From: Enoplosus armatus
Lineage: Eukaryota; Chordata; Actinopteri; Centrarchiformes; Enoplosidae
DNA: 64,000 nucleotides
Reading direction: 5' to 3'
Assembly: GCF_043641665.1 (NCBI RefSeq)
Contig: NC_092182.1
Coordinates: forward strand, 25,823,741-25,887,740
Positions 25,270 to 37,692 of the stretch are shown piece after piece. The notes below the pieces were generated by a model. It was not told the DNA's origin. It saw only the letters and a program-made list of their open reading frames with translations, and made no database searches. Every line of letters starts with the position of its first letter. Position 1 is the stretch's first letter. The translations under genes were made by a program, and so were the position numbers.

Positions 25270-27039
25270 GTGAGTAAACCTGCGAAAACCACCTCAAAGA
25301 GGATTTTGGAGTCGTACCTTTAAAATGAGAATTTCCTGCAGTCGTTTGTGTCTTCGCGGTAACTGAGCTGATATTCCACATGAGGTGCATGAGAGCGAAA
25401 CAGGAACCGACTGGATTCTGTTTATTGTTCTAAATGGAAACAAGCAGACATCGCCATTATAAAATAGATATACCAGAACTCCACGATGTGATATATTCAA
25501 CTGAAACTTTAACATCGAGGGGACACTATAACATTTTAAAATGTTTATACTAGAATTGCAAAATTTACAAAATGTATTACATGGTTGTTTTAGACAGCAT
25601 GTGTTGGTAAAAAGCTGAAGTTGATGTCCTTTAATGTTGATTCAACTACATTTTCATTTAATATTTGATTAACTAAATAAATAAATAAATAAGGGTTTTC
25701 TCAGTGCAGGGCGTCTCTTCGATATATGCCATATTGTTCGGTTTTAAAAATGAAAATAACAGAAATAACTACCAATGCTCATTTATCTGATCTAATCCAG
25801 AGTAAATGTAGAGCAGGAGGTTAGGTGCCTTGTTCAATGGCCCTTTAACGAGACATTCACAACATCCAGCGGCTGCTGTAGACAAGCAACAAGTAAATAT
25901 TTGTAATGTCACAACAGCTTTTCCTTCCATTGCTCCAAATCCAGAAATCACACTCTTTCACATCACTCTACGGGACAAGTTAAATCTGGATCGCCTCTTA
26001 TTTTTATATTTTGTCTGACAGTTATTAGTGACTGAAGTGTCATGTCACTCCTTGTAAAGCTGCGCACCAGCAGACACTCCACAGTGTCTGGCATTTCCTC
26101 AGGAATTTAAGACTAATACCGGAGAATCCGGTCTCAATTACACCGTCATTTTGGCTTCCGACATTTCCACACGGCCCACGTCAGCCGACCAGAGGTGAGG
26201 CGTTAGGTAATGATTAGAGGGGCTGCGTGGAGCCATCAGGTACCACTGACTCTCATTCAAGATAACAGCTTGTGACAGCGAGATTATACTGCAGGTCAAA
26301 GAAAGTCAGACTGACAATTACCAAAGAAGACACACATCAACATTTCAACATGTTTATCATAATGCCATGTTTTTCAGAAACTGGAACTATAATTAATATT
26401 ATAACGTGAAATCTTTAATCATCGTATTAAAACTATTGATTTGAAATCTTGAACTGGATAAATATGGACATTAAATATACACATTTTACACAATTACTGT
26501 TGAGTCTTGGATGAAGCCATTTGATACTAATAGATCAGAACAGCTTGAAGTAAGATACCATTTTTAGGTCTAATAGGTTAAATGCTGGTTGTGGGCACGA
26601 CAGGTTGACGCTGTCTGAATCCATCACTCCGCACCGCAGAGATTTATGGTGCCCCCCCCCCCACCCCACCCTTTTTTTGACAGTCAACTGAAAAGGTTTG
26701 TTCAGAGCGGGAAAAGTGAAGCATAGAAGTCAGGAGGTTGAACCCATTATTCTGTCTATTAGTGCTCTTTGTGTTTCTGTAAGTTTACTGCAGGTAATTG
26801 CGAGCAGCTGAGAATTCAGAGGGAGCGAGAAAACACGGATCACAGTTTGAGATAAAACGCTTCCCTGAGTCCAGAGACGGATTCAGACGCTGTCAGTCTG
26901 CTGCTGTTTTGCACATATTCCTCTAACAAGGTCAACTTAACTGCCCTGTACCAACAGTTAGAGGGGGGGTTCGTTTAATGGTTATTGTTGTTGTGTGACG
27001 AAATTTACGTTTTTAGACATAAACATTTATTTTGATGGA

Positions 27040-27265
27040 TTTAAAATTCTCAAGGCCAGAGGAAAGAAGCTGCTCTGGGGTCTGGTGGTGCAGCACCATA
27101 TACCTCTGCATCAGGGTGAACAGGCTGTGGCTGGGGCAGATATCGTCTCTTAGTGCCCTTCAGGCTCTACGCAGCCACCTCACCTCACCGATGTCACTGA
27201 TGCTCGGGTACCAATCATGTTCTGCTGCAGAGCCCTCCTGTCCCGGGCCGCGCATTAATACACAT
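27040..27265. repeat. Probable transposon-derived fragment in intron 1
   Basis: GAAAGAAGCTGCTCTGGGGTCTGGTGGTGCAGCACC, then GTGAACAGGCTGTGGCTGGGGCAG, and CTGCTGCAGAGCCCTCCTGTCCCGG recall a repeat abundant in fish genomes, probably retrotransposon-derived. It is open on the + strand for 100 codons but shows no recognised domain. Confidence 0.35.
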
Positions 27266-27720
27266 AACTCAGATTACACCATCGACTCTACAGTCACGTT
27301 ATGCCAAATAACACAGATATATGTCTGTCCCTGAATTACAGTTGTGGAATCAGCTTATTTACAGGTTGTTTCTCTAAGCTTTCTCCAGAAGGACGAGCTA
27401 GTTTTCAGTTTCAGTTTTACAACATATAGGAGTGCGTAGGATGTGATTAGAAAAGAGCAGTCGGCGGCGGGGCAAATGTAAAGAGACTTATTTAAAGGGA
27501 GTAAGAGTAATCAGGTACAGGTGTTGGTGCTGGTGGAGGCATAGTTTTTCACTGTGCTCATGTTTGTTGCTCGATGCGGAACATTTTGCAGAAACAACCT
27601 TTGGTGAGCTTAGAAAGAATTTTATCTTCCTGTTTGAACGCACATCAGACGTTAATCTTTTTTTAACCACAAACAACTAAAGGACATGTCGTCTAACTGG
27701 GGAGTCAAGTCAATGTGTAG

Positions 27721-27722
<2 letters not shown>

Positions 27723-27756
<34 letters not shown>
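27723..27756. repeat. (GT)17 microsatellite in rspo4 intron 1
   Basis: An uninterrupted 34-base array. Confidence 0.95.
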
Positions 27757-27759
<3 letters not shown>

Positions 27760-29039
27760 TGCAACAGCTCAGACGGATTCATGTCGAAACTTCAGCCACA
27801 GTTTCCTTTTATTTTCCACCAGGCACTGCCCTCTTTGCTGCTCTCTCTGTAAATCTCCCGAGTGATTCAATTCTTGATCATCGTAAACTTGAACGTAGCA
27901 CAGCTGCAACATTACACGGACGTGTCGCTTGATTTGAACATCCTACATTCGAGACACTAACAATGAATCACCTCTGACTTGTTTTACCGTTTGCAAGTTT
28001 CAGCATCTTCACATCCTCGTGCTGCCCGTGCTTCTCACACCGGTCGTCTGCATTTCACTCAAGAAGTCAAAAACAGCAAAAGCATCACCTCGTGTGTTGA
28101 GCTTATCGGTGAATCTTGTTTACAGTCAATAGGCGGACAAATCTGCTACATCCTTTAGTCGCGCAGGCTTCATCAGAGCACATAAGACGGCCGTGAGCTC
28201 TCTCTTTGAAGGGCACTTCCTGGAAGCACCAGAGGTGGGAAGTCCCGCTCAGTTACTCACTTAAATGATTCAAGTGATAATTTTACATTATGTTCGGTAT
28301 AAAACCTTTAAAAGTGACTTCCTCCAAGTTACTGTCTTATTTGTTGCAAGAAATAAATGTGCAAGATTCATTATTATTATTATTAGATATTAGATATGTC
28401 AATAATAACACACCATTGATGTTTCGGACACATATATTTCAATTGTTTATTTATACTATGGAACTCACTCATGATTGGCGTCTACGTTATTACCAACGTG
28501 AGACGTTCCTGGATCGTATTTAACAAACACGTTATAGGATCATCGTATTATTCTGTCTTCTGTTAATTCCAAACAAAAAAAGAAGGAAAGAAAATTAGAC
28601 AGGTTACAGCGACATATATTGACAGGAAATAAGGGGAGCGAGAGGAGGGAGGGGGACGCAGGACGTTCAACAAAGGTCCTCGGCTGTTGCATGTTATACG
28701 ATTCACGTGGCGTTCCCACTCATAACCACTTAGCTGCATCTCAGTGGAAGCGCAAAACCATCTTTTAAAGTCTGTGTTCTGAATATATGAAGATGCAACA
28801 GAAATCACGTGGTGAAAAATGTGCACGTCTTTAACCCAACTGGCATCAGTCGTCTGGACATCCACACCAGCGACGTTAGGGACGGAACATCTTGTGTTGT
28901 TTTAACACGTCACCCCACCTGGCACGTTTTTCTTGTTAATGTACACATTATAGTGCATTGTGGGTATTTTGGCTCCATCTACAGAAGCGGCGGTTGCTGT
29001 TTGTTACCAGGAAATCACACCCTAAAACAGAATTCTTGC

Positions 29040-29075
29040 GATCATCCTCCACTGCCTCACCAGTGGAGGATGATC
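29040..29075. repeat. Perfect 15-bp inverted repeat with 6-base loop
   Basis: GATCATCCTCCACTG, loop CCTCAC, then CAGTGGAGGATGATC. The arms pair fully. It lies in rspo4 intron 1 and could form a stable hairpin in RNA of either strand. Confidence 0.95.
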
Positions 29076-31013
29076 CCCACCTGAACTCACCTTTACCTTT
29101 GTGATCTTTTTATTTGCAACATGGAGTTTACCCAACTTCACAGGCTGATATCTAATATAAAAGCATGATGTAGTATCGTCCTGATCCACTGTACATAAGT
29201 AATAAATGGATTATCATTTTACACACACTATAAAATGAACATTTAAATAAACATCTTTAAAATCACATGATCATCGTTAAGAAGTCTTAGATTAGGTTCA
29301 TCACTGGCTTGTACACAAGGTTAGCATTTTGAATGTCTGTATGCTGCTTCACTCAAGGTTTCCTGTCATGAGAGTAAAACTTAAATATGACTTGATGCAG
29401 AACATTTTCTTACTTTGTCCTGGGAAAAAACAAATCTCATGTCCATCAAACCATTAGAAGAACGGTATCATAAGACTTTATCGCCTCTATTCAATCTTTG
29501 TTAAACCATCTTCCTTACCATTCTTACCTTCGCCGTGTTATGTGATTTCAGTTTTAGGGTGGAAAGCCCCTTTAAGCACTAGCATGTTTCCCTGAAACCC
29601 CAATGGAGCTTGTTACACCTGGTGCTTGTTAAAAACCCAGTGCAATCCCATGCAAGGTCAAAGGTCACCGTTTTACGCTACCTAAACCTGCCGCGCCTCT
29701 AAAAGTCCCTTAAGCCTGCAGATCGATAGCATATGTGTAGAGGACTGTTTTCCAGACAATGGGTCGAGACCTCAAAGCGAGGTCCCAAAGCTGAGAGTGA
29801 AACAGTTTACATTTCTACACCGAATATGTCATAACCGGCCGACAATGCCTGTCCAAGTGAAAAGGCTTGAACCAGAACAAGCACAGGTTCAGCTGAACTG
29901 CATGCATTAATTAACAACTGGTTGTTATGTTTGATCGTAGTGTTGCCTTCAAAAAAATAAACAAAACACACCTGGTAAAATAAATTTTATAGATTCATAA
30001 AATAATCCGAGCTGTAGAAATCTGACTTTATGGTGAACTTTATGACCCTAAACCTCAGCTAAACCTCAGATACAGTGACGTCAGGTGAGTTCTACAGGGA
30101 GCAGCAGCCGGGCTCAGACTGAACCACAGGTACAGTTTACAACAGTGGGGTTTGAGCGATCGTGTGACTTTGACCCAGACAAACTCAGGACTTTCCGTTT
30201 GTCACGCTTTGTCAAACATGAGAGCAAACATGTACAGCAAACAATACACACAAGTCTTCATTCCACCTAATTGTGTCCAGAGTCTTTGTTTTCATGCTGT
30301 AGTATTTATACTGCTTGCAACCATATGAATGTTTGTACTTCTACATTTACCTCGTTGTAACGCGGGAGGTACATGTAGGGAAGCAGTATTTATGTTCACT
30401 CAGCTGTTGCAGGACAGTCTCTGTAACACCTGACTGCATTTTGCCTTCACTGGATGGCGACAGCTGCAGAGAGAGAGACAGGCGGGAGAGAGGGAGGGGT
30501 ACGTGCTACGTGCTCGACCAGGTGAGCCACCTGGGCGCCCATAATTACTACTACATATACCACATATTTGTAGATGGGGAGAGTGGTGGTACATTTTCAA
30601 GTTTGGAACTCGTTGCTTTATTTATACTCTTCATATATGCATTTGAGAAATATGTACATTTTATTTTTTTTTGCATATATTTATAATTTTCTATCCCTTA
30701 TTCACTAGTATCTCAGCACATCCTTTGGGGCACGCTACATATCATTTCACTCCACGTATCACTTGCGTATGTGACGTTTAAATCCCTTGAATGCTCTTCT
30801 TTCAGTGCAGTTCACTTCTTGAACTGAATAGTTTCCCCTCTTTTGATTCATTGTCCCTCTGACTGTGAACCGTCTGGCTGTTTATGTGCGTCTCGCTTCC
30901 TTCAGTTGATGCGTGTGCTAATGAGCGTGGGTGCTGGGATGGATCGTTATGCAGAGGAATATCATTAACAAGCGTAATGATTGATTGAATGAGTCTGTAA
31001 ATAAGCAAGCGAA

Positions 31014-31036
31014 TACACACACACACGCACACACAC
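31014..31036. repeat. Interrupted (AC)n microsatellite in intron 1
   Basis: AC units with a single ACGC interruption. Confidence 0.9.
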
Positions 31037-32320
31037 TTATCTACAGACACACTCAGCATGGACGCCGGCAGTCGGCCTCTGGTATTTCGTGAGGATCAGA
31101 CTCTGCGATTATTCAGACTCACGCACACTCACCGCCTGCCCTTCACCTCCTCAGCAGATTCAGCCCATCTTTCCATCCCTCTTTACTTCATTTCATCCGT
31201 CTTTCCATCCCACCTTGCCCGTCTTTCCACATCCCTCCTTATCCCCGTCAGATTGGAAGCATTCCTACTTTGTCTGTTGAGTCTTGTGTGTATCAGGGAG
31301 CAGACAACACTGCTCACTGTTATAATATAATAAGACTTACTTTGGCTTAGACATAAGCCTAACTGTCATGCTACCAAGATATGTGAAATCTATCGCCAGT
31401 GAGCTGCACAAATCAGGACTGAACTCGCTCTGTGTGCCAGAAGAAAAACAGTGCACTTTCCTCAGCATGTTTGATGGGTTTTTATATCACAAATGTATGA
31501 AGAAACACGAGTACATGCTGACACGCAGGGTGCAGGACCAAGAGACCAACACCATACTGTGCGTACTGCTCTCTATACACCGTGTATTATGAGACAGTCA
31601 CACTGAAAAATACACGTCCTTTTAATCAGATCTGCGACCGGAAATCGACATTTAAAAACAAACAATGGTTCTGTGATAAATTCAGACTCAATTTGTGAGC
31701 GAAAATCTGCAGATGAAGCCTCCGATAACGTAATTTATTATCATTTCAGTGCTTTTTCTTTTACAGTCCTCAGTTAAACAGATGTGTGCACATGCAGGAC
31801 AACGGTGCTGTAAATAAACAGCAGATTTAACAACAGGAAATGTAAAATAAAAGTGCCACTTACTTGACAATGAAAAAAAGACATTTTAAATTTACATGCA
31901 AGGTCTTTATACTGGCAGAATATAAAAGGGACTGTATTCCAAAATGTTAATGATGAATAAATAAATAAATGGTTCATCATTTAGGGTCTCTAGAGTATCA
32001 AACGTCTGAAGGAGGCAGAAGCACCACAAGTTGTTGTTTCCATCAAGCATTTTTTTAAATATATTACGTTGAAGACTTTGAAAACAGTCAAAGCTAATAA
32101 ACTTTCAAAATCAAGAGAAGCATAAAATAAAATGAACTATATAAAAAAGAAATAATTCCACATTACACCTTTTTTTAAGTAACGTGACAGCTGCTCTCAC
32201 ACTGCAAGATCAACTTGTAAAATAATGCAATAATGTGTTTCATCAATTAAAAACGGACACATTTTATTTATTAAACTGGACTCTCTTCTGTCCCAATCGT
32301 CCCTCTGCCGTCTCCTGCAG

Positions 32321-32509
32321 CTCACAGAGAGACACCGGAGGACTGTCGGGGCTGCCTGGAGTGTTCCCGCGACAACGGCTGCGTGCGTTGCCCAGAGCGA
32401 CTCTTCCTGTTCCTGCAGAGGGAGGGGATGTCTCACCATGGAACTTGTCTCCACGCCTGCCCCGCCGGACACTACGGACAGAGAGGGAAGGACATCAACC
32501 GCTGCATGA
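32321..32509 (+). CDS. rspo4: R-spondin 4, coding exon 2 (furin-like repeat 1)
   Basis: The exon lies between the acceptor CTCCTGCAG and the donor CATGA|GTACGT and is phase 1 at both ends. It encodes residues 29-92. The Cys pattern C37, C40, C43, C49, C52, C71, C75, C90 is that of furin-like repeat 1 of R-spondins. The hallmark run LFLF-REG, then CLH-CP-G, then G-RG---NRC is closest to RSPO4 of mammals. This repeat carries the beta-hairpin that inserts into ZNRF3/RNF43, the membrane ubiquitin ligases that remove Frizzled receptors. The Arg equivalent to RSPO1 Arg66 is kept (R62), but the Gln equivalent to RSPO1 Gln71 / human RSPO4 Gln65 is His67, and the preceding Arg is Ser66. Codon use is GC-rich at third positions, unlike the flanking AT-rich introns. 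Confidence 0.93.
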   Translation, partial: LTERHRRTVGAAWSVPATTAACVAQSDSSCSCRGRGCLTMELVSTPAPPDTTDREGRTSTAA

Positions 32510-33206
32510 GTACGTTTTCACTAAAAGGGCTGTGTCGCTTGCGAGAGATCTCTTTGCTGATATTGAGTCTCACTCTCATCAGCACACATGACTCATTTTG
32601 TCTTGAGGCATAAACTGGGGTAGGAAATTATTTTTTGTCAGATGAAAAGAATTTACAAGTTCACTAACAACAGACAGTACCCACATACACACTTTACACA
32701 TTTGCTCCTTTATTGAGATGCACCTTGCTTAATTCATCCCAGAAACATACTGCACCAATAAAAGGGGGGGAAAAAAGAGCTCACAAGAAGTTTCTCTATC
32801 GCAGACTGGAGCTGCAAACTAACCCGTCACTCCTGGCAACCATTTATAGATAAAATATGTCCTGATCCGATCATCAGCTAAAGCAGCTTCTTTAAAACTT
32901 CCAACCAAGAAAAATCACAATGTTTTTGAACAATCTTGTCTTTCTGCCGCTCATATCCAATCATACTGCCTCTCTCCCTGAAACTAACATCCTATTAGTT
33001 TGAACTCATCCTGTTTAAACAGGAAATACATCACATTCAGGGAGTAAAGGTGCCATTTCATTGGGCCTGTCTGCACAATCTGGACGACTGCAACTTGTCC
33101 CGTCTCTCTGTCCTGCCCACCTGTGAAAACCAGGGTGACCGCAGAGACTGTAGCTTCCTCCTGAACAGTTTACTCACCGGATGTGTGCTGGTCTCCCTCC
33201 CGTCAG
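32510..33206 (+). other. rspo4 intron 2 (697 bp)
   Basis: This short phase-1 intron begins GTACGT and ends CCCGTCAG. Nothing else is recognised in it. Confidence 0.85.
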
Positions 33207-33344
33207 AGTGTCGCTCGGTGGACTGTGAGCAGTGTTTCAGCCGGGACTTCTGCACCAAGTGTAAGCCTGGCTTCCAGCTGTACAAAGGCAAGTGTCTGAG
33301 CCGCTGCCCAGAGGGAACCGTGGCCCACCAGACTGACTGCCTGG
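33207..33344 (+). CDS. rspo4: R-spondin 4, coding exon 3 (furin-like repeat 2)
   Basis: The acceptor CCCGTCAG and the donor CTGG|GTGAGT bound a 138-base exon encoding residues 92-138. The junction with exon 2 rebuilds Lys92, giving NRCMKCRSVDC, which reads cleanly into furin-like repeat 2. The motif CFSRDFCTKCK includes the two Phe residues (F102, F106) equivalent to RSPO1 Phe106 and Phe110, which clamp LGR4/5/6 ectodomains, so receptor binding looks intact. The stretch LYKGKCL followed by GT-AHQ is shared with mammalian RSPO4 and not with RSPO1, 2 or 3; it is one of the main reasons for the paralogue call. The open frame extends upstream of the acceptor into intron 2, but that part has no family resemblance and is not included. 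Confidence 0.93.
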
Positions 33345-35772
33345 GTGAGTGAAGACACTGTACAACTACGAAGTAATATGTGACCTTTCATTGAGCTTCA
33401 TCAGACAGCAACAGCAATTCAAAACAAACTTCTTCTACATAAATGTGCACCGCTGCTTGTTACCAGCCGTGTCCCTTTAATTTTCTTAATTTTGAAAAAC
33501 CTTAAGCGTGTTATCTCGGCATAAAGAAGTCCGTATAAAACATATTAATGTCATGAAGATGTGTGATAAGTAAGATTCTGTCAAAGAAAAGCTTGACATG
33601 TTAAGATCATTGAATAATTAATTATCGTCTTGTTTAACTCTGTGGCTGCTGTCGTTTGAAGGATGAGGATGGTGATGTTCTATGTTTTTCTTATTGTCAA
33701 CCAACATTAATGATCCCAGTAACAAGTGTGTGTATTCAAAGCCTCACATGTCTTCTTCCTCTGTGCAGCTCCACTGTTGTCCAAAAACTATTGTTGCACC
33801 GGGTGACATGTTTATGTTGACTCAGTCCCACACACACCGTCCTGCTGCCCCAAATACGCACTACAGCACCAAACGTGGATTAATCCGCCTCTGAAAATAG
33901 TCCCCAACAAATGCCATTTGAGTAACGTTTCCTAAAAAAAACCACAGTGACCAGCTGTCACGAATTACTGAACCTTTTCAAAAAAAAGTTTCTATATATT
34001 TGTGAGAAAGATTGGTTGCGGCTGAGAGCCACATACAGGGTGACGGAGCCAGAAAGTACTGGAAGAAATGGACTAACGCACTGTTGATTGACAAGAAGGA
34101 GAATAATGAACAACACCAGCCCACAAACAGCATATCCTCATTTTAGACACCTGGATGAGCCCTTGAAAATGCTAGTAAATGCAACAAAAACTGGAACACT
34201 GCGGCATTTAAACGCCTTATCCAGGTTTCTGATCACTGTCTGCCATGTGTGCAGATGCACCCTAAACTTATGTAGTGGTTATGATGTAATGGCCGGACTA
34301 CATGCTGGAAGAAGAAGTGAAAGTCTGACACACAGTGAAAGGAAAACCACAGTAGGTTCATCTTCACTTGATCAGGTGACTCAGTCGGTACAAACACCGT
34401 CACACTGGCTGCATGTGGAGGACTAATATATGTCTGCACACGTACTTTTAGAAGCCTGGGTAATGGGAGAGTCATGTATACGGGGAGATCAACAACCAGA
34501 CCTCTCTGTGTTCATGTCCGTATAACCTTCAGTGATTTGTATCGTATTTTAATTGCTGTTTCAAGTTACTGTCTGTCGTGAGGTGGGCGAACTAAAAGAG
34601 CGTTGACCCCGGCCGGCCGTAAAACGCAGGTCCAGTCTGCAGCGGATACGTCGGTGAAGCTGATCTGAGGTTTAATCAACAGCAGACGTGTTCCTGCGGA
34701 CGGCCTTTTATCTGCGGCCACTTTTCTGCAGTATTTCATGTGCGGATGTTTGACTGTTTCATTGGTTGGGGGGGGGGGGGGGAGGGGGGGGTCTTTCTTG
34801 TGAAGAATTGTGACTTTTGATAAATTGCACCTGGAAACAGGAAAGCAAATCTTGAAATAATGTTTAAACACTTTCACATGGATCAAATCGTTGCTCATTA
34901 TCAAAGTCAACAAACTGTTTATCACATTAAATGCTGCTGACAGCTTAATGACACATCCAAGCTACAAATTCTTTTCCTCTGAGACCCGGTTCCTACCTCA
35001 TCCACTACGTTCCTTTCTCTTCATCTATTTCTCCGCTAAATCTTTTCTGATATGGAGCCAAACTTTTCAATGCAGCACATGATTCACGTCAGAAGTTTCA
35101 GAATTTATCTTCGTATCTCGTTGTCGACCCTCTAAATGAGAAATATTGTTGAACTCGATCATCGTTCTGCACTGTTCGTTACTTCAGACCCCCCCCACCC
35201 CCACTCTGCTGTCCACCTGCACCATCTGCAGCTACTGTTGTTCGAGACCACATCTGGTTTTCATGGCGATGGCTTCATGTCTGACTGTTGGTACACACCT
35301 CAAGCAACTTCCAGAAAAGAGTCTCTGGAAATTATTGAATTTATACCCAAAATCTGACAATAATGATGATGATTACCAGGAAATGTTGTCCCATCTTGGC
35401 CGAGGTTGCCGGTTTCTTTCCGTTGTGGACCGCTCGGAAAAACGACTGATTTTGTAGGTGACATCACTCGTCAGCAAACAGAAACTACGAGTGTGATGTC
35501 CTGCGTGTTAATGCTTCAGCTGGCATTCATATATCTTGAGAGGGGTCTGAAGGAAACATAAGTCTTTATATATTGTTACCACCATCAATATAATGTATTG
35601 ATTTATCTTAATTCATCTCAGTCCTTGCAGTTCTCTAATCTACGTATGGAGGAGCAAAGTCTCCATCTGAGAAATGCATGTAAAAGCTTTTATTTAGGTT
35701 TTCTTTTCATCTTCAAGAGCTCCTTAAGGTTCTCTGGATTTGAATCTTCATCTGACCCCCTTCTCTCTTCAG
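33345..35772 (+). other. rspo4 intron 3 (2.4 kb)
   Basis: This phase-1 intron begins GTGAGT and ends CTCTTCAG. It holds a G-rich tract at 34768-34791, where 24 bases contain a single A. No other element is recognised. Confidence 0.85.
34768..34791. repeat. G-tract of 24 bases with one A
   Basis: A near-homopolymer in intron 3. Such G-runs can form quadruplexes and are also prone to sequencing length error. Confidence 0.9.
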
Positions 35773-35979
35773 AGGACTGTCTCCTGGCTTCACTGGGAGA
35801 GTGGAGCGACTGGAGCGTCTGTCTCCGTGATGGCGCCGCCTGCGGCTTCAGGTGGGGCAAGCAGACCAGGACCCGGGGGGACGGGCAGTCCGGGAGAACG
35901 TCCGAAGAGAAAGCAGCGTCACTTTGCCCGTCCCACAGCGAGACACAGAGGTGCAGGATGAAGAAAAAGTGCCCCACAG
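35773..35979 (+). CDS. rspo4: R-spondin 4, coding exon 4 (thrombospondin type-1 repeat)
   Basis: The acceptor TCTCTCTTCAG and the donor CCACAG|GTGAGA bound 207 bases encoding residues 138-207. The exon carries one TSP1 repeat: GEWSDWSVC (Trp148 and Trp151, the WxxW C-mannosylation pattern), then CGFRWGKQTRTR, then CPSHSETQRC and KKKCP. In this family the repeat binds heparan sulfate and modulates activity, while the furin repeats carry the signalling core. Reading on through the donor would add a short alternative tail (GEKGREGG...) ending at the TAA around 36036-36038, which would replace exon 5. Spliced and unspliced forms therefore both give an open C-terminus, but the spliced form matches the family much better. 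Confidence 0.92.
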
Positions 35980-37628
35980 GTGAGAAGGGAAGGGAGGGGG
36001 GAGACTACAGCTGCAACAGTAGGGGCTGGAAGATTTAACGGTCATTGTATATACATTTTACATCAGCCTCAAACAGAGTGCCTGCTTCCAATAAGCACAG
36101 TCTGATGCAACTGATCATTTAGTTGACTTATTCTTTATTACCTTTGACTGCCAGCATCTGTGGATTCTCTGCATTATTTGGTCTGATGTTACGTGTTGTG
36201 TTGACACACTTGGGAGAGATTGGACCCTATTAGGGTTAGAGTTTCCCTCTGACGGGGGCAGCGGGAAGCTTGTTGTGTTGCTTTAAAATGACGTACGGAA
36301 GCGTCACGGGACCTCCTCCCTACGTGAAAGGTCACCTGACTTCCTCCTTTGCTCCCGTCACTACAGCCGCTGGAGGACTCCGTCACTCGAACGTAAACGT
36401 GTCGTCGTGCGTTCTGGTCCGTGCTGCTGCTGGCAGAGTTCACCTGTTTTTGATGTGATTTTGTGTTTTGAATCACTACAACGCTGTTTTGGAGCTTTTG
36501 TTTATGGCAAATGAAATATGACACAAACATGGCACAAACCAGAGTTTCTGATGACGGCACGCGGTGGAACAAGTGAAAAGACCGTAGGGGAGGAAACCCC
36601 TTCCAAAATGTTTATCTGTTCTATTAAAATGAAAAAGCGAGACATCCCTCATGGGCTTTCCAAAGAGATGTTTGTGACAGAATATTGTGGAAAAAGTGAT
36701 AACAATTTAGAAAAGCGGCGTTACTGAGAACAGTCGTGAGTTAGAGGTCACACTATTTCTCATTCCTTTAAAATCAAACCAAGCACTGGTTGATATTGCT
36801 GTTTCATTACATTACTGGAGTTGAATCCTCAAAGATGCATCTACAGACTCAAAGTCACAGATGGAAACAGAAGAGAAGGGAGGTATGGAGATGAGGAAAA
36901 CGATAACAGACTCCTGCACGTTCACCTCGCTCGGCTCCCCGTGGCTAAAAAAGGGCTTATATTTCTTTGTGTTGGCTGCTTCGCTGCGAGATAACATCTT
37001 AAAACATCGCACGTCCTCGGCTTCATCGGAGGTTTTGCGCTTTTCCGTTGCTTCCATGCAAGGACATCCAGCCTCTCGCGGCTTGGTGTAACTCACAGAG
37101 ATAGGAGTAATCATATCCAGGGCGTAATGCTCATCATGTGTTCTGTGTTTTTGAGGGTCCAGAGGAACCTGAAAATAGACTCCGACTGCAAAAAAATATT
37201 TTGAAAGCTCTGTGTCGTGGAAATGCTGTCAATACTGATTAAAACTGTACTGAAGAGCCAAAAACACAGATTGTTCAGTCCCTTATTCTTCGGCCCTCAT
37301 CAGCAATAGAACTCTTATATTGGAGACAGTGTCTGCATTAAATTAATGATGAACTTCATACAGATATTTATTCCAAAACATTAAAAACCAAACCTGGCAG
37401 CAGTTCCTGTTTTCCTTCCAAAACCAAGTTGTTGTTGTTGTTGTTGTGACCTTTGCTGTTGTTCCATATTTCCTTCCACTTCCACAAACAGCGCAAGAAG
37501 CTGTGAAACATTTAAATAGTGCGGAGGAATGTTCAGAGCTGTGTAGTTAACTTTTTCCAAATTGGTGAGAAAGCCAACAGTAAATTTCTTTTTTTTTTTT
37601 TTTTTTAAGGCTCCAAATATTGTCTTGT

Positions 37629-37632
<4 letters not shown>

Positions 37633-37690
<58 letters not shown>
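37633..37690. repeat. (GT)29 microsatellite in intron 4
   Basis: An uninterrupted 58-base array, preceded by a T-tract at about 37588. Confidence 0.96.

Positions 37691-37692
<2 letters not shown>

Larger units (their letters stand above)
25270..32320 (+). other. rspo4 intron 1 (7.05 kb)
   Basis: This phase-1 intron begins GTGAGT and ends CTCCTGCAG. It contains a repeat-like block near 27.05-27.25 kb, a (GT)17 array at 27723, a 26652 C-rich tract, a perfect 15-bp inverted repeat at 29040-29075 and a (CA)n near 31014. Open frames inside it, such as one at 31368-31592, lack family resemblance and splice support. First introns of developmental ligand genes often hold enhancers, but none can be named from sequence alone. 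Confidence 0.75.

Noticed and set aside
31368..31592. 74-codon frame MLPRYVKSIASELHK...
   Set aside because: It reads somewhat protein-like but lies inside rspo4 intron 1, has no splice support and no recognised family.
33050..33206. N-terminal extension of rspo4 exon 3 upstream of the acceptor
   Set aside because: It is open by chance inside intron 2. The consensus acceptor and correct phase at 33207 rebuild the furin repeat exactly.
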